A program made the translations under genes and the position numbers. This document shows, in pieces, positions 18,894 through 28,911 of a stretch of 64,000 nt of DNA. The notes under the pieces were generated by a model, which had not been told where the DNA came from, ran no database searches, and worked only from the letters and a program-made list of their open reading frames with translations. The DNA lies in assembly GCA_905182535.1 (NCBI GenBank), contig CAJJBZ010000003.1, positions 1-64,000 of the forward strand, in the 5' to 3' direction. This DNA is from an uncultured Planktomarina sp. (GTDB lineage Bacteria; Pseudomonadota; Alphaproteobacteria; Rhodobacterales; Rhodobacteraceae). How positions within the stretch are numbered: the stretch's first letter is position 1; every line of letters begins with the position of its first letter.

Positions 18894-21739
18894 ATGCCTT
18901 TTGAACTGACCACATATGAAGCCTACGATTTTGCTAACCGTAGGCATATCGGCCCCTCACCGTCTGAAATGACTGATATGCTGCGCACCATTGGCTTTGA
19001 CAGCCTTGATGCGTTGATTGATGCCACAGTTCCAAAGTCCATTCGCCAAGAGCAACTGCTGAGTTTTGGCCCCGCTTTGTCTGAGCGCGATGCGCTTCAC
19101 TATATGAAAAAAGTAGCGAGCAAAAACAAGGTCCTGACCTCATTGATTGGTCAGGGATATCACGGCACCACAACGCCAGCACCAATCCTGCGCAACATTC
19201 TGGAAAATCCAGCATGGTATACGGCCTATACACCTTACCAGCCTGAGATTTCACAGGGTCGGCTTGAGGCGCTTTTAAATTTTCAAACCATGGTTAGCGA
19301 TTTGACTGGCCTAGATATTGCGAATGCTTCTCTTTTGGATGAATCTACAGCGGCAGCTGAGGCTATGACAATGGCCATGCGCTCATCCAAATCGACATCC
19401 CAAACCTTCTTTGTGGATGAAAACTGCCATCCGCAAAATATTGCAGTAATCCAAACCCGCGCTGAGCCATTGGACATTAAGGTGATCGTTGGATGCCCGG
19501 ACGATCTAGACGCCAGCGTAGTCTTCGGAGCGATTTTCCAATACCCTGGAACTTACGGCCATGTCCGTGACTTCACTGCTCAAATCGAAGCGTTACATGC
19601 CAACAAAGCTCTGGGGATTATCGCTGCTGACCCCTTAGCACTTGCACTATTGAAAAGCCCCGGTGAGATGGGTGCAGACATCGCCATAGGTTCAACCCAA
19701 CGCTTTGGCGTACCAATGGGATATGGCGGACCGCATGCTGCCTATATGGCCACCCGTGACGCGTTTAAACGCAGCATGCCCGGGCGGATCATTGGTGTAT
19801 CGATTGACAGCCGAGGCAATAAAGCCTTACGATTAGCTCTCCAAACTCGCGAGCAGCATATTCGTCGCGAGAAGGCTAATTCCAATGTTTGTACCGCTCA
19901 AGCCCTCCTCGCGGTCATTGCGTCGATGTATGCTGTTTATCACGGGCCTGATGGCATAAAAGCCATTGCGCAATCCGTTCACCGTAAGACCAGCAGGTTA
20001 GCCAAGGGTTTGGAAACTATGGGCTTTGACGTTCAGCCTGATGTTTTTTTCGATACCATCACCGTTGAAGTTGGTAATCTTCAGCAGATAATCATGAAGG
20101 CCGCTGTCGCCAATGGTATTAACCTACGCAAAGTAGGCAAAACCTGTGTAGGTATTAGCCTTGATGAGCAAACTCGCCCCGAAGTCATTGAGGCGGTTTG
20201 GAGTGCCTTTGGCGGTGATATGAAAGATGATAGCAAGGCCAATCGCGCCTATCGCCTACCCGCCTCGATGCTTCGTGAAAGCGAATACCTAACTCACCCT
20301 ATTTTTCATCTGAACCGAGCGGAGGCGGAAATAACCCGCTATATGCGCCGTTTAGCAGATCGAGATTTGGCATTAGACCGTTCGATGATCCCACTCGGTA
20401 GCTGTACCATGAAACTTAATGCCACGATTGAAATGATCCCGGTAACCTGGCCCGAATTCTCAGAATTGCATCCCTTTGTGCCAATTGATCAAGCGCAAGG
20501 CTATCATGAGATGTTTGACGATCTAAATAACAAGCTGTGTGAGATCACCGGCTATGCTGCTACTTCATTACAACCAAATTCTGGTGCTCAGGGCGAATAT
20601 GCAGGGTTATTGACTATTCGGAAATATCACGCTGACCGTGGCGAAGGTCATCGAAACGTCTGCTTGATCCCTACGTCCGCCCATGGCACCAACCCTGCCT
20701 CCGCGCAAATGGTAGGCTATAAGGTTATCGTGGTGCATTCAGATGAAGACGGCAACATTGATGTAACTGATTTTAAGACTAAAGCCGAGCTGCACAGCAC
20801 TAATCTAGCCGCTTGCATGATCACATATCCGTCTACACACGGTGTTTTTGAGGAAAAAATAATTGAGATTTGTAAAATTACTCATGATCATGGCGGTCAA
20901 GTCTATATTGATGGTGCAAACATGAACGCACAAGTTGGATTGACAAATCCGGCGATATTGGCGGGGATGTGTCACACCTCAATCTACATAAAACATTCTG
21001 TATTCCTCATGGCGGCGGTGGGCCCGGGATGGGCCCCATTGGAGTCAAAGCCCATCTGGCCCCGCATTTACCGGGTCATCCAGAATACGGTAATAGCGTG
21101 GGGCCAGTATCAGCCGCACCCTTTGGGTCACCCTCCATCTTACCAGTTAGCTGGGCTTATATCCTTTTAATGGGCGGTGCAGGCCTGACTCAGGCGACTA
21201 AAGTGGCAATTTTGAACGCCAACTATATTGCCGCACGGCTACAAGGGGCTTTTGACATCCTCTACACATCCAAAACCGGTCGAGTGGCACATGAATGTAT
21301 AATTGATACCCGTCCTTTAGCCGATAGCGCCAATGTCACAGTCGATGACTGCGCCAAGCGTCTGATGGACAGCGGCTTTCACGCCCCGACCATGAGCTGG
21401 CCTGTTGCCGGCACATTGATGGTAGAACCCACAGAATCAGAGCCTAAAGCCGAACTGGATCGTTTTTGTAATGCAATGCTATCCATTCGAGCCGAAGCTC
21501 AGGATGTAATCGACGGCAAGAGCGACCGCGATAACAACCCACTAAAAAATGCGCCTCATACTGTGGCAGATTTAATCGAAGATTGGGATCGGCCCTACAG
21601 CCGCGAGCAGGCGTGCTATCCAGCTGGATCCGCCAAAAGTGACAAGTACTGGGTGCCTGTGAACCGGGTTGATAACGTCCATGGAGACAGACATCTGATC
21701 TGTACTTGTCCACCAATGGCCTCATACATTGAAGACTAA
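18894..21739 (+). CDS. gcvP: Glycine dehydrogenase (decarboxylating), P protein (one frameshift)
   Basis: GcvP is the PLP-dependent decarboxylase of the glycine cleavage system, here a fused single-chain P protein of about 949 residues. The N-terminal half begins [18 protein letters not shown] and the second half carries [12 protein letters not shown]. The PLP lysine is in [19 protein letters not shown]. The frame breaks at 20951-20952: adding one G to atccggcgat restores [15 protein letters not shown] at 18894 is preferred; a TTG two codons earlier is possible. The C-terminus [19 protein letters not shown] is typical. Confidence 0.94.
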
Positions 21740-21858
21740 CACTGTTTTGTAACACCATATTTTAAGGCTACTCTCAGATTATGAATCAAATTCTTGATGC
21801 ATTTTGCAAGCTAGGCTAACGTTTTGATCACGGCAATGCGCCGACAAGGGAGAAAAAT

Positions 21859-22903
21859 ATGAATCTTAGAAAAACAATATTAGCCACGACTGCTACAGCC
21901 ATGCTGTCTAGCGTTGCCATGGCTGCCGATGACGGCTTAATTGTATTTGATTGGTCAGGCTACGAAGATGAAGGCTTTTTCCAAAATTATGTTACCCAGC
22001 ACGGAGACTCGCCAACCTTTGCCTTCTTTGGCGAAGAAGAAGAGGCCTTTCAAAAATTGCGTGCCGGCTTTAAGGCCGATGTGTCCCACCCCTGCAGCCA
22101 ATCCGTATCTAAATGGCATGAAGCTGGTTTGCTTGAGCCACTCGACACCTCTCGGATAGATCGATGGGCAGATGTAAACCAAGAAATGGCAGAAGCATTT
22201 AAAATTGATGGTAGCTACTACATGCTTCCAATGGATTGGGGCACAACAGCCCTAACCTATCGCACAGACTTGGTGGATGAGGCCAAAATGAATTCACTGG
22301 CTGTGTTTTTAGATCCAACTTATGGTGGACGCATATCGCTCCCAGATAATGTCGATGATGTATACGCTCTTGCCTATCTGGCAACTGGCTTAACCGATTG
22401 GACAAAAGCTACCGAGGCTGACTTTCAGGCAGCCAATGTGTGGTTGCGAAAAGCACACCAAAATGTGCGTACCTATTGGGCTGATGGAGCCGAGCTTTCC
22501 CAACTTATGACAAGTGGTGAGGTTATCGTGTCTTGGGCGTGGAATGAAACGCCAGTTACAATGCAGGGCGAAGGTCTACCAATTGGAATCCAACCGCTCA
22601 ACCGCGGAAGGATCATCCAGCTGGTTCTGTGGTTATGTAAACCTGGCGAATGGTCCTAATTCAGAAGATAAGATGTATGATTTTTTCAATGCCTGGATGG
22701 ATCCCGGCTCTACTGACTACATTGTGAACGAGTGGGGCTACGGACACGGAAATCAGACCGCAATGACCGCAATGGGTGCCGACGCTCTCGTGTGGGCTGG
22801 CTTGGGCCCTGTCGAAGTTCCTGTTTTAGCTCAGGTTCCAATGGATCAACAACTACGTGAAAAAATGATTGCAGAATTTGAAAAGATCAAAGCAGGTTTC
22901 TAA
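21859..22903 (+). CDS. Polyamine-type ABC transporter substrate-binding protein (one frameshift)
   Basis: A PotD/PotF-like periplasmic binding protein, about 347 residues after repair. It starts with a signal peptide (MNLRKTILATTATAML..AMA, then A-D-D-G) and the mature start LIVFDWSGYEDE is typical of spermidine/putrescine binders. The frame changes near 22596-22606, between GIQPL and STAEGSSSWFCGY; one extra or two missing bases explain it. An AGGGAG ribosome site precedes the ATG. The matching ABC ATPase and permeases are convergent on the other strand, an unusual split for one importer. Confidence 0.85.
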
Positions 22904-22928
22904 AAAACCTAACCCATAAAGGAACTTA

Positions 22929-22954
22929 AAGAGCACCAATAGGTGCTCTTTTTT
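22929..22954 (+). terminator. Rho-independent terminator after the binding-protein gene
   Basis: A perfect 9-base stem AAGAGCACC / GGTGCTCTT with an AATA loop is followed directly by a T-run (22949-22954). It lies 25 bases after the binding-protein stop. Because it also separates the convergent ABC ATPase gene, it may act weakly in both directions. Confidence 0.9.
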
Positions 22955-22961
22955 GCTTAAA

Positions 22962-24044
22962 TCACTTTAGCAGAAGTAACGATGAAGTACTCCAGCCCAC
23001 TCGAGCTTTTGCACCTACTTCCAATACCTCGCGTCCAGCAGTATTACGCATAGTGACAGTAATAGGGTCCTCTTTAGAGGGAAATTTGACATCGTAATAT
23101 GTCATATCTCCATAATAAGACACTTCCGTGACCTCAGCTTCAATTTCACGTTCAGAAGTTTGAGAACCCGTTAAAATTGTTAACATCTCAGGGCGAACAC
23201 CTACAGAGTCACACCCATTCAGTCCGCCTGTAGCTTGCTCTAATGACAGGGTTAATTTTCCTAATGATTGGACTTCAACCTCCACATTATCACCAGATGC
23301 AGCCAAAACTTTAGCATCTAAAAAATTCATCATACCAATAAAAGCTGCAACTTTTCGTGTACTGGGCTTCCCATAAAGTATCTGTGGCGAAGCAACTTGC
23401 GCAATTTTTCCATCAAACATAACAGCGATGCGATCTGACATTGTCAGCGCTTCCTCTTGATCATGAGTAACCAAAACAAATGTGATGCCAACTGCCCGTT
23501 GAAGACGGCGGAGCTCAGATTGCATCTGCTCACGTAGCTTTTTGTCTAATGCTGATAGGGGCTCATCTAGCAACAAAACCCGAGGCTTTAAGACCAGCGC
23601 GCGAGCCAATGCTACACGTTGCCTTTGCCCCCCCGATAATGCGTGAGACGCCCTTTCGTCAAATCCTTGAAGGCCAACCATATCAATTGCTTCAGCCACA
23701 CGTGCTTTAATCTCAACTTTTGGAAGTTTCCGCGCCTTCAAACCATATGCCACATTTTCAGCAACGCTCATGTGCGGAAAAATAGCATAGCTTTGAAATA
23801 CCATATTGGTTGGTCGCTTATTTGCAGGTACACCTTCCATCGAAAGCCCATCAATTTGAAGGCTACCCGAAGATAATGTCTCAAAACCTGCAATGGCTCG
23901 TAGCAAAGTCGTTTTACCACAGCCAGACGGTCCAAGGAGTGAGAAAAATTCACCAGTTTTAATGTCTAGATTAATCTGGGATAGCGCCTGAAATTCACCG
24001 TAAAACTTATCAAGACCACTGAGCCGGATTATTGGCAGTGTCAT
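22962..24044 (-). CDS. ABC transporter ATP-binding protein, PotA-like
   Basis: A 360-residue importer ATPase. Walker A is GPSGCGKTT, the signature is [15 protein letters not shown], Walker B is [12 protein letters not shown] and the switch His is in LVTHDQEEA. The C-terminal TOBE-type domain (about residue 280 on) is that of the polyamine/iron/sulfate (CUT1-like) class. It is last in the leftward operon Rieske-permease-permease-ATPase and overlaps the preceding permease by four bases. Codons are more AT-rich than in the surrounding housekeeping genes. Confidence 0.92.
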   Translation of the reverse strand: MTLPIIRLSGLDKFYGEFQALSQINLDIKTGEFFSLLGPSGCGKTTLLRAIAGFETLSSGSLQIDGLSMEGVPANKRPTNMVFQSYAIFPHMSVAENVAYGLKARKLPKVEIKARVAEAIDMVGLQGFDERASHALSGGQRQRVALARALVLKPRVLLLDEPLSALDKKLREQMQSELRRLQRAVGITFVLVTHDQEEALTMSDRIAVMFDGKIAQVASPQILYGKPSTRKVAAFIGMMNFLDAKVLAASGDNVEVEVQSLGKLTLSLEQATGGLNGCDSVGVRPEMLTILTGSQTSEREIEAEVTEVSYYGDMTYYDVKFPSKEDPITVTMRNTAGREVLEVGAKARVGWSTSSLLLLK

Positions 24045-24856
24045 AGGAAACCTCCCGTATTTTCTATACCAGTTTTGCGTATTCCACGACGCCGAAAGTA
24101 ATCAGCGATTAAGAGTAATCCAATGGATACGAGCAATAAAACCGTGCCTAAGGCCATTAGGCTTGGTAATTTAGCAGGGAACCGTAGTTGTCCCCAAATG
24201 TAGACCGGCAGCGTTGGCTCAGTTCCAGCTAAGAAGAAAGCAATAATAAACTCATCCAAAGAAATCGTAAACGCAATCAACAAGCTCGCAACAATACCAG
24301 GCATAACTAAAGGGAAAATTACTAACCAGAATGTATTCCAGCGCGTTTGCCCTAAATCGAATGAGGCCTCTTCAAGGCTTTTATCAAGGTTCATGAAGGC
24401 GGAGGATAAGATAGCAATACAAAAAGGCGTGCAAATCAAGATATGGCCCATGGTTATGCTCCAAAGCGACAACTCAAAACCCATTTGGATAATTACAACC
24501 AGCAAAGAAACACCGATTATGATCTCTGGGAGCACCATCGGTAGCATTACAAAGCCCATTATTGATCGGCGTCCAAAAAAAGAAAACCGGGTCGAAGCAC
24601 GTGCCGCCAGAACAGCTAATAGAGTTGAGAATATTGCAGTTGTAATAGCAATTAGTAGACTGTTGCGTGCAGCCAAGTGCAAAGTTTCATTGGTAAATAA
24701 TACCAAAAACCACTCCGTGGTGAACCCTGTGAGTGGAAATGAGACAATACTGCTGGCATTAAAAGCAAAAATTGGCAACAGCATTGCTGGCGCATATAGA
24801 AATAACAAAAAGAAACCTATAAACCACCTAAAAAAACCTATCTTGCCCCGCATCAA
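24041..24856 (-). CDS. ABC transporter permease, PotC-like
   Basis: A 271-residue inner-membrane permease with about six membrane segments. The cytoplasmic EAA loop is [27 protein letters not shown], which contacts the ATPase. The order and size match PotC of spermidine/putrescine importers. It overlaps its neighbours on both sides by four bases (ATGA), indicating coupled translation. Confidence 0.9.
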   Translation of the reverse strand: MMRGKIGFFRWFIGFFLLFLYAPAMLLPIFAFNASSIVSFPLTGFTTEWFLVLFTNETLHLAARNSLLIAITTAIFSTLLAVLAARASTRFSFFGRRSIMGFVMLPMVLPEIIIGVSLLVVIIQMGFELSLWSITMGHILICTPFCIAILSSAFMNLDKSLEEASFDLGQTRWNTFWLVIFPLVMPGIVASLLIAFTISLDEFIIAFFLAGTEPTLPVYIWGQLRFPAKLPSLMALGTVLLLVSIGLLLIADYFRRRGIRKTGIENTGGFL

Positions 24857-25731
24857 CTTGGGCCCCTAACATATTTCCTATTCATCCATAGGAAGACTAA
24901 AGCAAAAAATGTGACAATCCCCATTGCTGAGATCGCAAGTGCTGCGCCTAGAGGAGCATTATTGGCCTTTTTAAACTGTAACTCAATCATATTAGAAATC
25001 ATCAGTCCATTTGGTCCCCCAACTAAACGCGGGGTCACATAATCACCAATAGTAGGGATAAAAACAATAATGGTCGCAGCTATTACGCCCGGCATTGAAA
25101 GTGGGAGGGTAACCCGTAAAAATCGGCGGAGCCTGCTATCTCCCAAATCCTCTGCTGCCTCTATCAAGGATCGATCAACACGCTCTAAAGCTACAAAAAT
25201 TGGTAAGATAGCAAACGGCACCCATGCATGCGCCAAGGTCAGCACCACTGCGTTTTGATTATAGAGTATAAAACTCAAAGGTTGTTCAATCACCCCGAGC
25301 CCCATCAAACTTCCATTAACCACGCCGTTGTAGCCCAAGATCACCTTCCAAAGAAAAATGCGCATCAGGTAGCTGGTCCAAAATGGTATTGTAATTAAAA
25401 ATATCCACATCGCCTTGCGTTTAGGGGCGACGTGAAACGAAATAAAGTAAGCTACTGGATACGCCAAAAATACTGTGGCCACTGTCACAAAAATTGATAT
25501 TTTGAGCGATCTAGCCATTAGATATTGGTACATAGGCTCAGTCCAAGCTGTCACGTAGTTGGCTGTAGTAAATGTACGATCGAGAGTTAAATAGTCTTGT
25601 GTCCAAAAGCTGAGAGCAGCCACCATAACTAATGGCACAGCCAGTAATAACAATGCAAAGCAAAGCGTCGGACTAATCAAAAATAAGCCCTGAGCACTCT
25701 CACTTCGGCGCCATTTTTGAAAGCCCACCAA
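24853..25731 (-). CDS. ABC transporter permease, PotB-like
   Basis: A 292-residue inner-membrane permease with six predicted segments and an EAA loop EAAEDLGDSRLRRFLRVTLPLSMPGV. It matches PotB-type permeases. The start is non-ATG (TTG at 25731, or the adjoining GTG), placed directly after the Rieske stop codon at 25732-25734, so translation is probably coupled to the upstream gene. Co-transcription with a Rieske oxygenase suggests that the imported compound is its substrate or a precursor, which is inference. Confidence 0.88.
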   Translation of the reverse strand: MVGFQKWRRSESAQGLFLISPTLCFALLLLAVPLVMVAALSFWTQDYLTLDRTFTTANYVTAWTEPMYQYLMARSLKISIFVTVATVFLAYPVAYFISFHVAPKRKAMWIFLITIPFWTSYLMRIFLWKVILGYNGVVNGSLMGLGVIEQPLSFILYNQNAVVLTLAHAWVPFAILPIFVALERVDRSLIEAAEDLGDSRLRRFLRVTLPLSMPGVIAATIIVFIPTIGDYVTPRLVGGPNGLMISNMIELQFKKANNAPLGAALAISAMGIVTFFALVFLWMNRKYVRGPS

Positions 25732-26931
25732 TTAAGCTGTCCTTTTCGAGAGCATATCTTGATTTAGAATAGCCATCTGTCCAACTAATGGTGCACTATT
25801 GTGTTCAACCACGGGAATTAACTTACGCAAATGGTCATGATAGGTCTTAACCCCATACTCTAAGTCAGAAAATATGACACCGTCATAGGCGGAGGACTTA
25901 GTAGCCTCACATGCCCAAACCATCAACATTTGATCTTCCAAACCGGTATCTCTGTCAATCCGCCCACTGAGGAAGCGAGCCACTCTCATTTCACGGCTCT
26001 CGTCAGGGCGACGATAGCACATGCCTCGCTGAAGTGTTTGCGTGGCAGATTGCGGAATATCTTGGTAAAAAATAACACTGTCAGGATAGAGCCCCAAAAC
26101 AAAATTCGGAAACATGCCAAAATAGATCCATTGGCGTTGCTGTGGCTTGGGCAAATGCACGGCCTCAGGCAGTAGCTCACGATATTTACGCACGCTCCAA
26201 CGGTGGCCATAGGCCTCGTTAAAGCTACCAACTGAGCGAGACGTGCCATTATCAAAAGGTTCATCGAAATAGCCATCACCATAAAGTTGGTGCAGGCCTG
26301 GATGCGCTTGACGCACATGATAGCCCTCATTATCGACGTCACGTACAGACTTCCAATTTACGGGTATATTATCAGAAAATGAATTACTGGTTGCAGGAAC
26401 CATATTAGCCAAGTCATAAGGCGCAATCTCATCATCAAACCTACCTAAAACCTCAGCAACAGCCGGTTGTGGCCCAGGTTGGAAGCGGATAAAAATCAAT
26501 CCGTTCCAGACTTCCATCTCCAGCTGTTTCAGCCCCCATTTTTCCGCCTGCATTGGGGGAAATGTATCTTTATTAGCAATGCCACGCAGTGAACCGTCTA
26601 GATTATATGCCCAGCCGTGATAGGGACAAATCATCGCTTTGTTGCACACACCACGAGCATCAGGCACCACACGCGACCCTCGGTGGCGGCACAGATTATG
26701 AAACGCCCTCACCTGCCCATCGACACCGCGAATGACCACTGCGCGCTCACCTGAAATATCAAATGTGACATATGCACCATTTTGAGTGACTTCATTGACG
26801 TGACACACAAATTGCCAATGAGTTTTAAAGATTTTTTCACATTCAACTTCAAATAGTTCTTGTGAAAAATAGGCCCACCCCGGAAGACCTGAGCGGTCCC
26901 AGCCTATGGGCGGCAAGATACTTTTGGTCAT
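25732..26931 (-). CDS. Rieske ring-hydroxylating oxygenase alpha subunit
   Basis: A 399-residue Rieske non-heme iron oxygenase. The 2Fe-2S ligands are C-x-H in LCRHRGSR and C-x2-H in CPYHGWAY. The mononuclear iron site is near VDNEGYHVRQAHPGLH. The family includes aromatic dioxygenases and N-demethylating enzymes such as glycine-betaine, stachydrine and carnitine oxygenases. Its linkage to a polyamine/quaternary-amine-type importer favours an amine substrate. No reductase gene is adjacent. It is the first gene of the leftward operon. Confidence 0.88.
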   Translation of the reverse strand: MTKSILPPIGWDRSGLPGWAYFSQELFEVECEKIFKTHWQFVCHVNEVTQNGAYVTFDISGERAVVIRGVDGQVRAFHNLCRHRGSRVVPDARGVCNKAMICPYHGWAYNLDGSLRGIANKDTFPPMQAEKWGLKQLEMEVWNGLIFIRFQPGPQPAVAEVLGRFDDEIAPYDLANMVPATSNSFSDNIPVNWKSVRDVDNEGYHVRQAHPGLHQLYGDGYFDEPFDNGTSRSVGSFNEAYGHRWSVRKYRELLPEAVHLPKPQQRQWIYFGMFPNFVLGLYPDSVIFYQDIPQSATQTLQRGMCYRRPDESREMRVARFLSGRIDRDTGLEDQMLMVWACEATKSSAYDGVIFSDLEYGVKTYHDHLRKLIPVVEHNSAPLVGQMAILNQDMLSKRTA

Positions 26932-26989
26932 GTCAGAGCCTCACATAAATTAGTCTCTATCGAATAGGTTGCGTCAGAGAAGATCAACA

Positions 26990-27030
26990 TTAAACTCTAG
27001 TCATGGCTCAAATTTTATGCATGAGTTTAA
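26990..27030. repeat. Inverted repeat between the Rieske and cupin genes
   Basis: TTAAACTC at 26990-26997 is mirrored exactly by GAGTTTAA at 27023-27030, with 25 bases between. It lies between two divergent start codons, so it could be an operator for both genes or chance in AT-rich DNA. No regulator gene is adjacent. Confidence 0.35.
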
Positions 27031-27067
27031 GGACCACTTAATAAATTAAATGAACCACGGGAACCCA

Positions 27068-27427
27068 ATGAAAGATATTCAACTACAAGATCGCCTTGTT
27101 GCCAATGTAAGTACAAGCCTATTCAAGGTTTGGAAAAATGTAGACGGTACCGACAGTGGCACCGCCATTTTGCAGCTGGGCAATCCTACAAAATTAGGTA
27201 TTGGGTTTCATATATACCGCATGGCCCCTGGCAGCAGCAGCGAAGCGCATGAACATCATGGAGATGAGGAATTTTTCGTGATCGAAGGTTCCCTACGAGA
27301 CAATGATGGAACAATTTACAAAACGGGTGACTTAGTCTTGCTCAAAGATGGCACGCAGCATTTTTCTGTTTCAGATGATGGCTGTCTTTTGGCTGTCTAT
27401 ATTCCAAAGGCCGAAACTAATCTTTAA
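27068..27427 (+). CDS. Small cupin-domain protein
   Basis: A 119-residue single-domain cupin. Motif 1 is seen as EAHEHHGDEEFFVIEGSL, with metal-binding histidines and glutamate, and motif 2 as DLVLLKDGTQHFSVS. Such proteins act as small metal-dependent isomerases, dioxygenases or binding proteins; the substrate is unknown. The start at 27068 is preferred over 27050. It is divergent from the Rieske operon and convergent with the ureohydrolase gene. Confidence 0.8.
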   Translation: MKDIQLQDRLVANVSTSLFKVWKNVDGTDSGTAILQLGNPTKLGIGFHIYRMAPGSSSEAHEHHGDEEFFVIEGSLRDNDGTIYKTGDLVLLKDGTQHFSVSDDGCLLAVYIPKAETNL

Positions 27428-27568
27428 TGCAATATCCAAGGAGTATCTTATTTTAACCTTCCAACTACCCACCCAACCTTTAACGGCTTTAAGTCACAAA
27501 AAATACTCTCTCGATGATCCTAGCAACCTGTAAGTACCTTTAGTATTTGGGCGAATTCAAAAAATTAT

Positions 27569-28552
27569 TTATTTATTTATTTTCACATTTTCTGCAATCA
27601 TCGCGATCATTTCAAACATTATTGAAGTCGCGGTAAGCGCTGTAATTTGATTTGGACTATCTTTTGTGGGCATCATGCAAACAATATCACCACCAACGAT
27701 ATTCATGCCTCTTACTGAACGGATTAAACTAATCGCCTCATCTATATCAAACCCCTTTTCACCCGCTTCAATGTTTGCCACACCAGGCGCAATTGTGGGG
27801 TCCAAACAATCAAGATCAAACGTAATGTAGACTGGGCGCCCTGCCAAAATAGTTTTTATTTGGTCAACTACATCTAACAACCCACGTTTACGGAATTCTT
27901 TCATTGTTACAACGTTATAGCCATACTCGTACGAAGGCTCGAGCCAATCTAAGGTACGCGCATGACCACGCAACCCAATTTGCATAGAATGTTTTGGATC
28001 AACCTTGCCCTGATCAGCAAGATATGCCCCCCAATGGGCTGCTGATTTTTTAGCACCTAAGAAATGATCAACTTTGGTAAATACGTCGCTATGCGCATCT
28101 AAGTGCAAAAGGCAAATAGGTTCTCCTCCAGTGATTTCACCCCTTCCAAGAGCCTGAATAATACCTCCCGTAATAGAATGGTCTCCACCCACGGAGATTG
28201 GTCTAGCACCAGTTTCATCTATTTTTTTAAAAAACCGTGTAATTTGTTCGATGCAATCTTCATTATCGTTTGCTCGAGGAAACGGAACATCACCAACATC
28301 GACAATTTTTGCTGCCTCCCATGGATTTAGCTGGAAGTCACCATGCATGCGCCTACCAATTGAAGAGACGTTGCGCACAGCGCGGGGGCCAAGATGCTGG
28401 TCACGTTCGGTTGTACCGTTTCCCGTGGAATGGGGAACGCCCACTAAAGCGATGTCTTGATTAGCAGCTTCTTGATGCGGACAGCGAAACAGCGTCGGAA
28501 TGCCCCACCAATACAGGTTTTCCATCATTGAATTTAAATGTTCTTCTGCCAT
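27569..28552 (-). CDS. speB: Agmatinase-family ureohydrolase
   Basis: A 327-residue arginase/agmatinase-superfamily enzyme. The binuclear manganese ligands are in GGDHSITGG, LDAHSDVF and FDLDCLDPT. The family hydrolyses agmatine, guanidinobutyrate or guanidinopropionate to an amine or amino acid plus urea; the exact substrate cannot be told. Its closeness to a polyamine-type importer supports a role in polyamine or guanidino-compound use. It is followed, on the upstream side, by AT-rich DNA and the dctM/metG junction. Confidence 0.85.
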   Translation of the reverse strand: MAEEHLNSMMENLYWWGIPTLFRCPHQEAANQDIALVGVPHSTGNGTTERDQHLGPRAVRNVSSIGRRMHGDFQLNPWEAAKIVDVGDVPFPRANDNEDCIEQITRFFKKIDETGARPISVGGDHSITGGIIQALGRGEITGGEPICLLHLDAHSDVFTKVDHFLGAKKSAAHWGAYLADQGKVDPKHSMQIGLRGHARTLDWLEPSYEYGYNVVTMKEFRKRGLLDVVDQIKTILAGRPVYITFDLDCLDPTIAPGVANIEAGEKGFDIDEAISLIRSVRGMNIVGGDIVCMMPTKDSPNQITALTATSIMFEMIAMIAENVKINK

Positions 28553-28698
28553 CGATTTATCCTTAGCGCTTTTGCATTTCGTATTCGATCTTTTAGTAAT
28601 TTCTCAATAATAAAAGTAGCCAAACTATAGCGCTTTTAACAGAAATTTTTTAGGTCTTTTAATAAGAGGAAAATTTACCTGATAGCTAACTCAAAACC
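28553..28698. other. AT-rich spacer between speB and the metG remnant
   Basis: About 146 bases, clearly AT-rich, with no open frame of note. On the minus strand it would hold the speB promoter. Since it borders the foreign metG fragment, part of it could also be foreign. Confidence 0.5.
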
Positions 28699-28911
28699 TT
28701 AACCAAAATAAGAGTTTCCTATTTTTTCAGGGTATGAATAAACTTTATCAAGTAAATCATTTTCCTTTTCTGTGAAAGTTTCAACTAAAGGTGTTTTACC
28801 TTCATAATATTTTTGAGTCAATACAACTACTCTATTTATAAAGTTTCCAAAAATTGCTACAAGCTCGTTATTGTTTTTAGCTTGAAAGTCTTTCCATGTG
28901 AAATCGTTGTC
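28699..28911 (-). pseudogene. Fragment of Bacteroidetes-type methionyl-tRNA synthetase fused to dctM
   Basis: The last 70 codons of the reading frame that begins as dctM do not resemble a TRAP permease. They read DFTWKDFQAKNNNELVAIFG, then NFINRVVVLTQKYYEGKTPL and ENDLLDKVYSYPEKIGNS, which is the start of the anticodon-binding part of MetG as found in Bacteroidetes/Flavobacteriia. Homology stops near 28713, just before a TAA at 28699-28701. The DNA is distinctly AT-rich. The piece is far too short to function as a synthetase. It is either a chimeric join in the assembly or an illegitimate recombination product. Confidence 0.8.

Noticed and set aside
28699..28911. Treating the chimeric frame as one novel fusion protein
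   Set aside because: The second part is a short internal slice of a synthetase without a complete domain, so a functional fusion is implausible.
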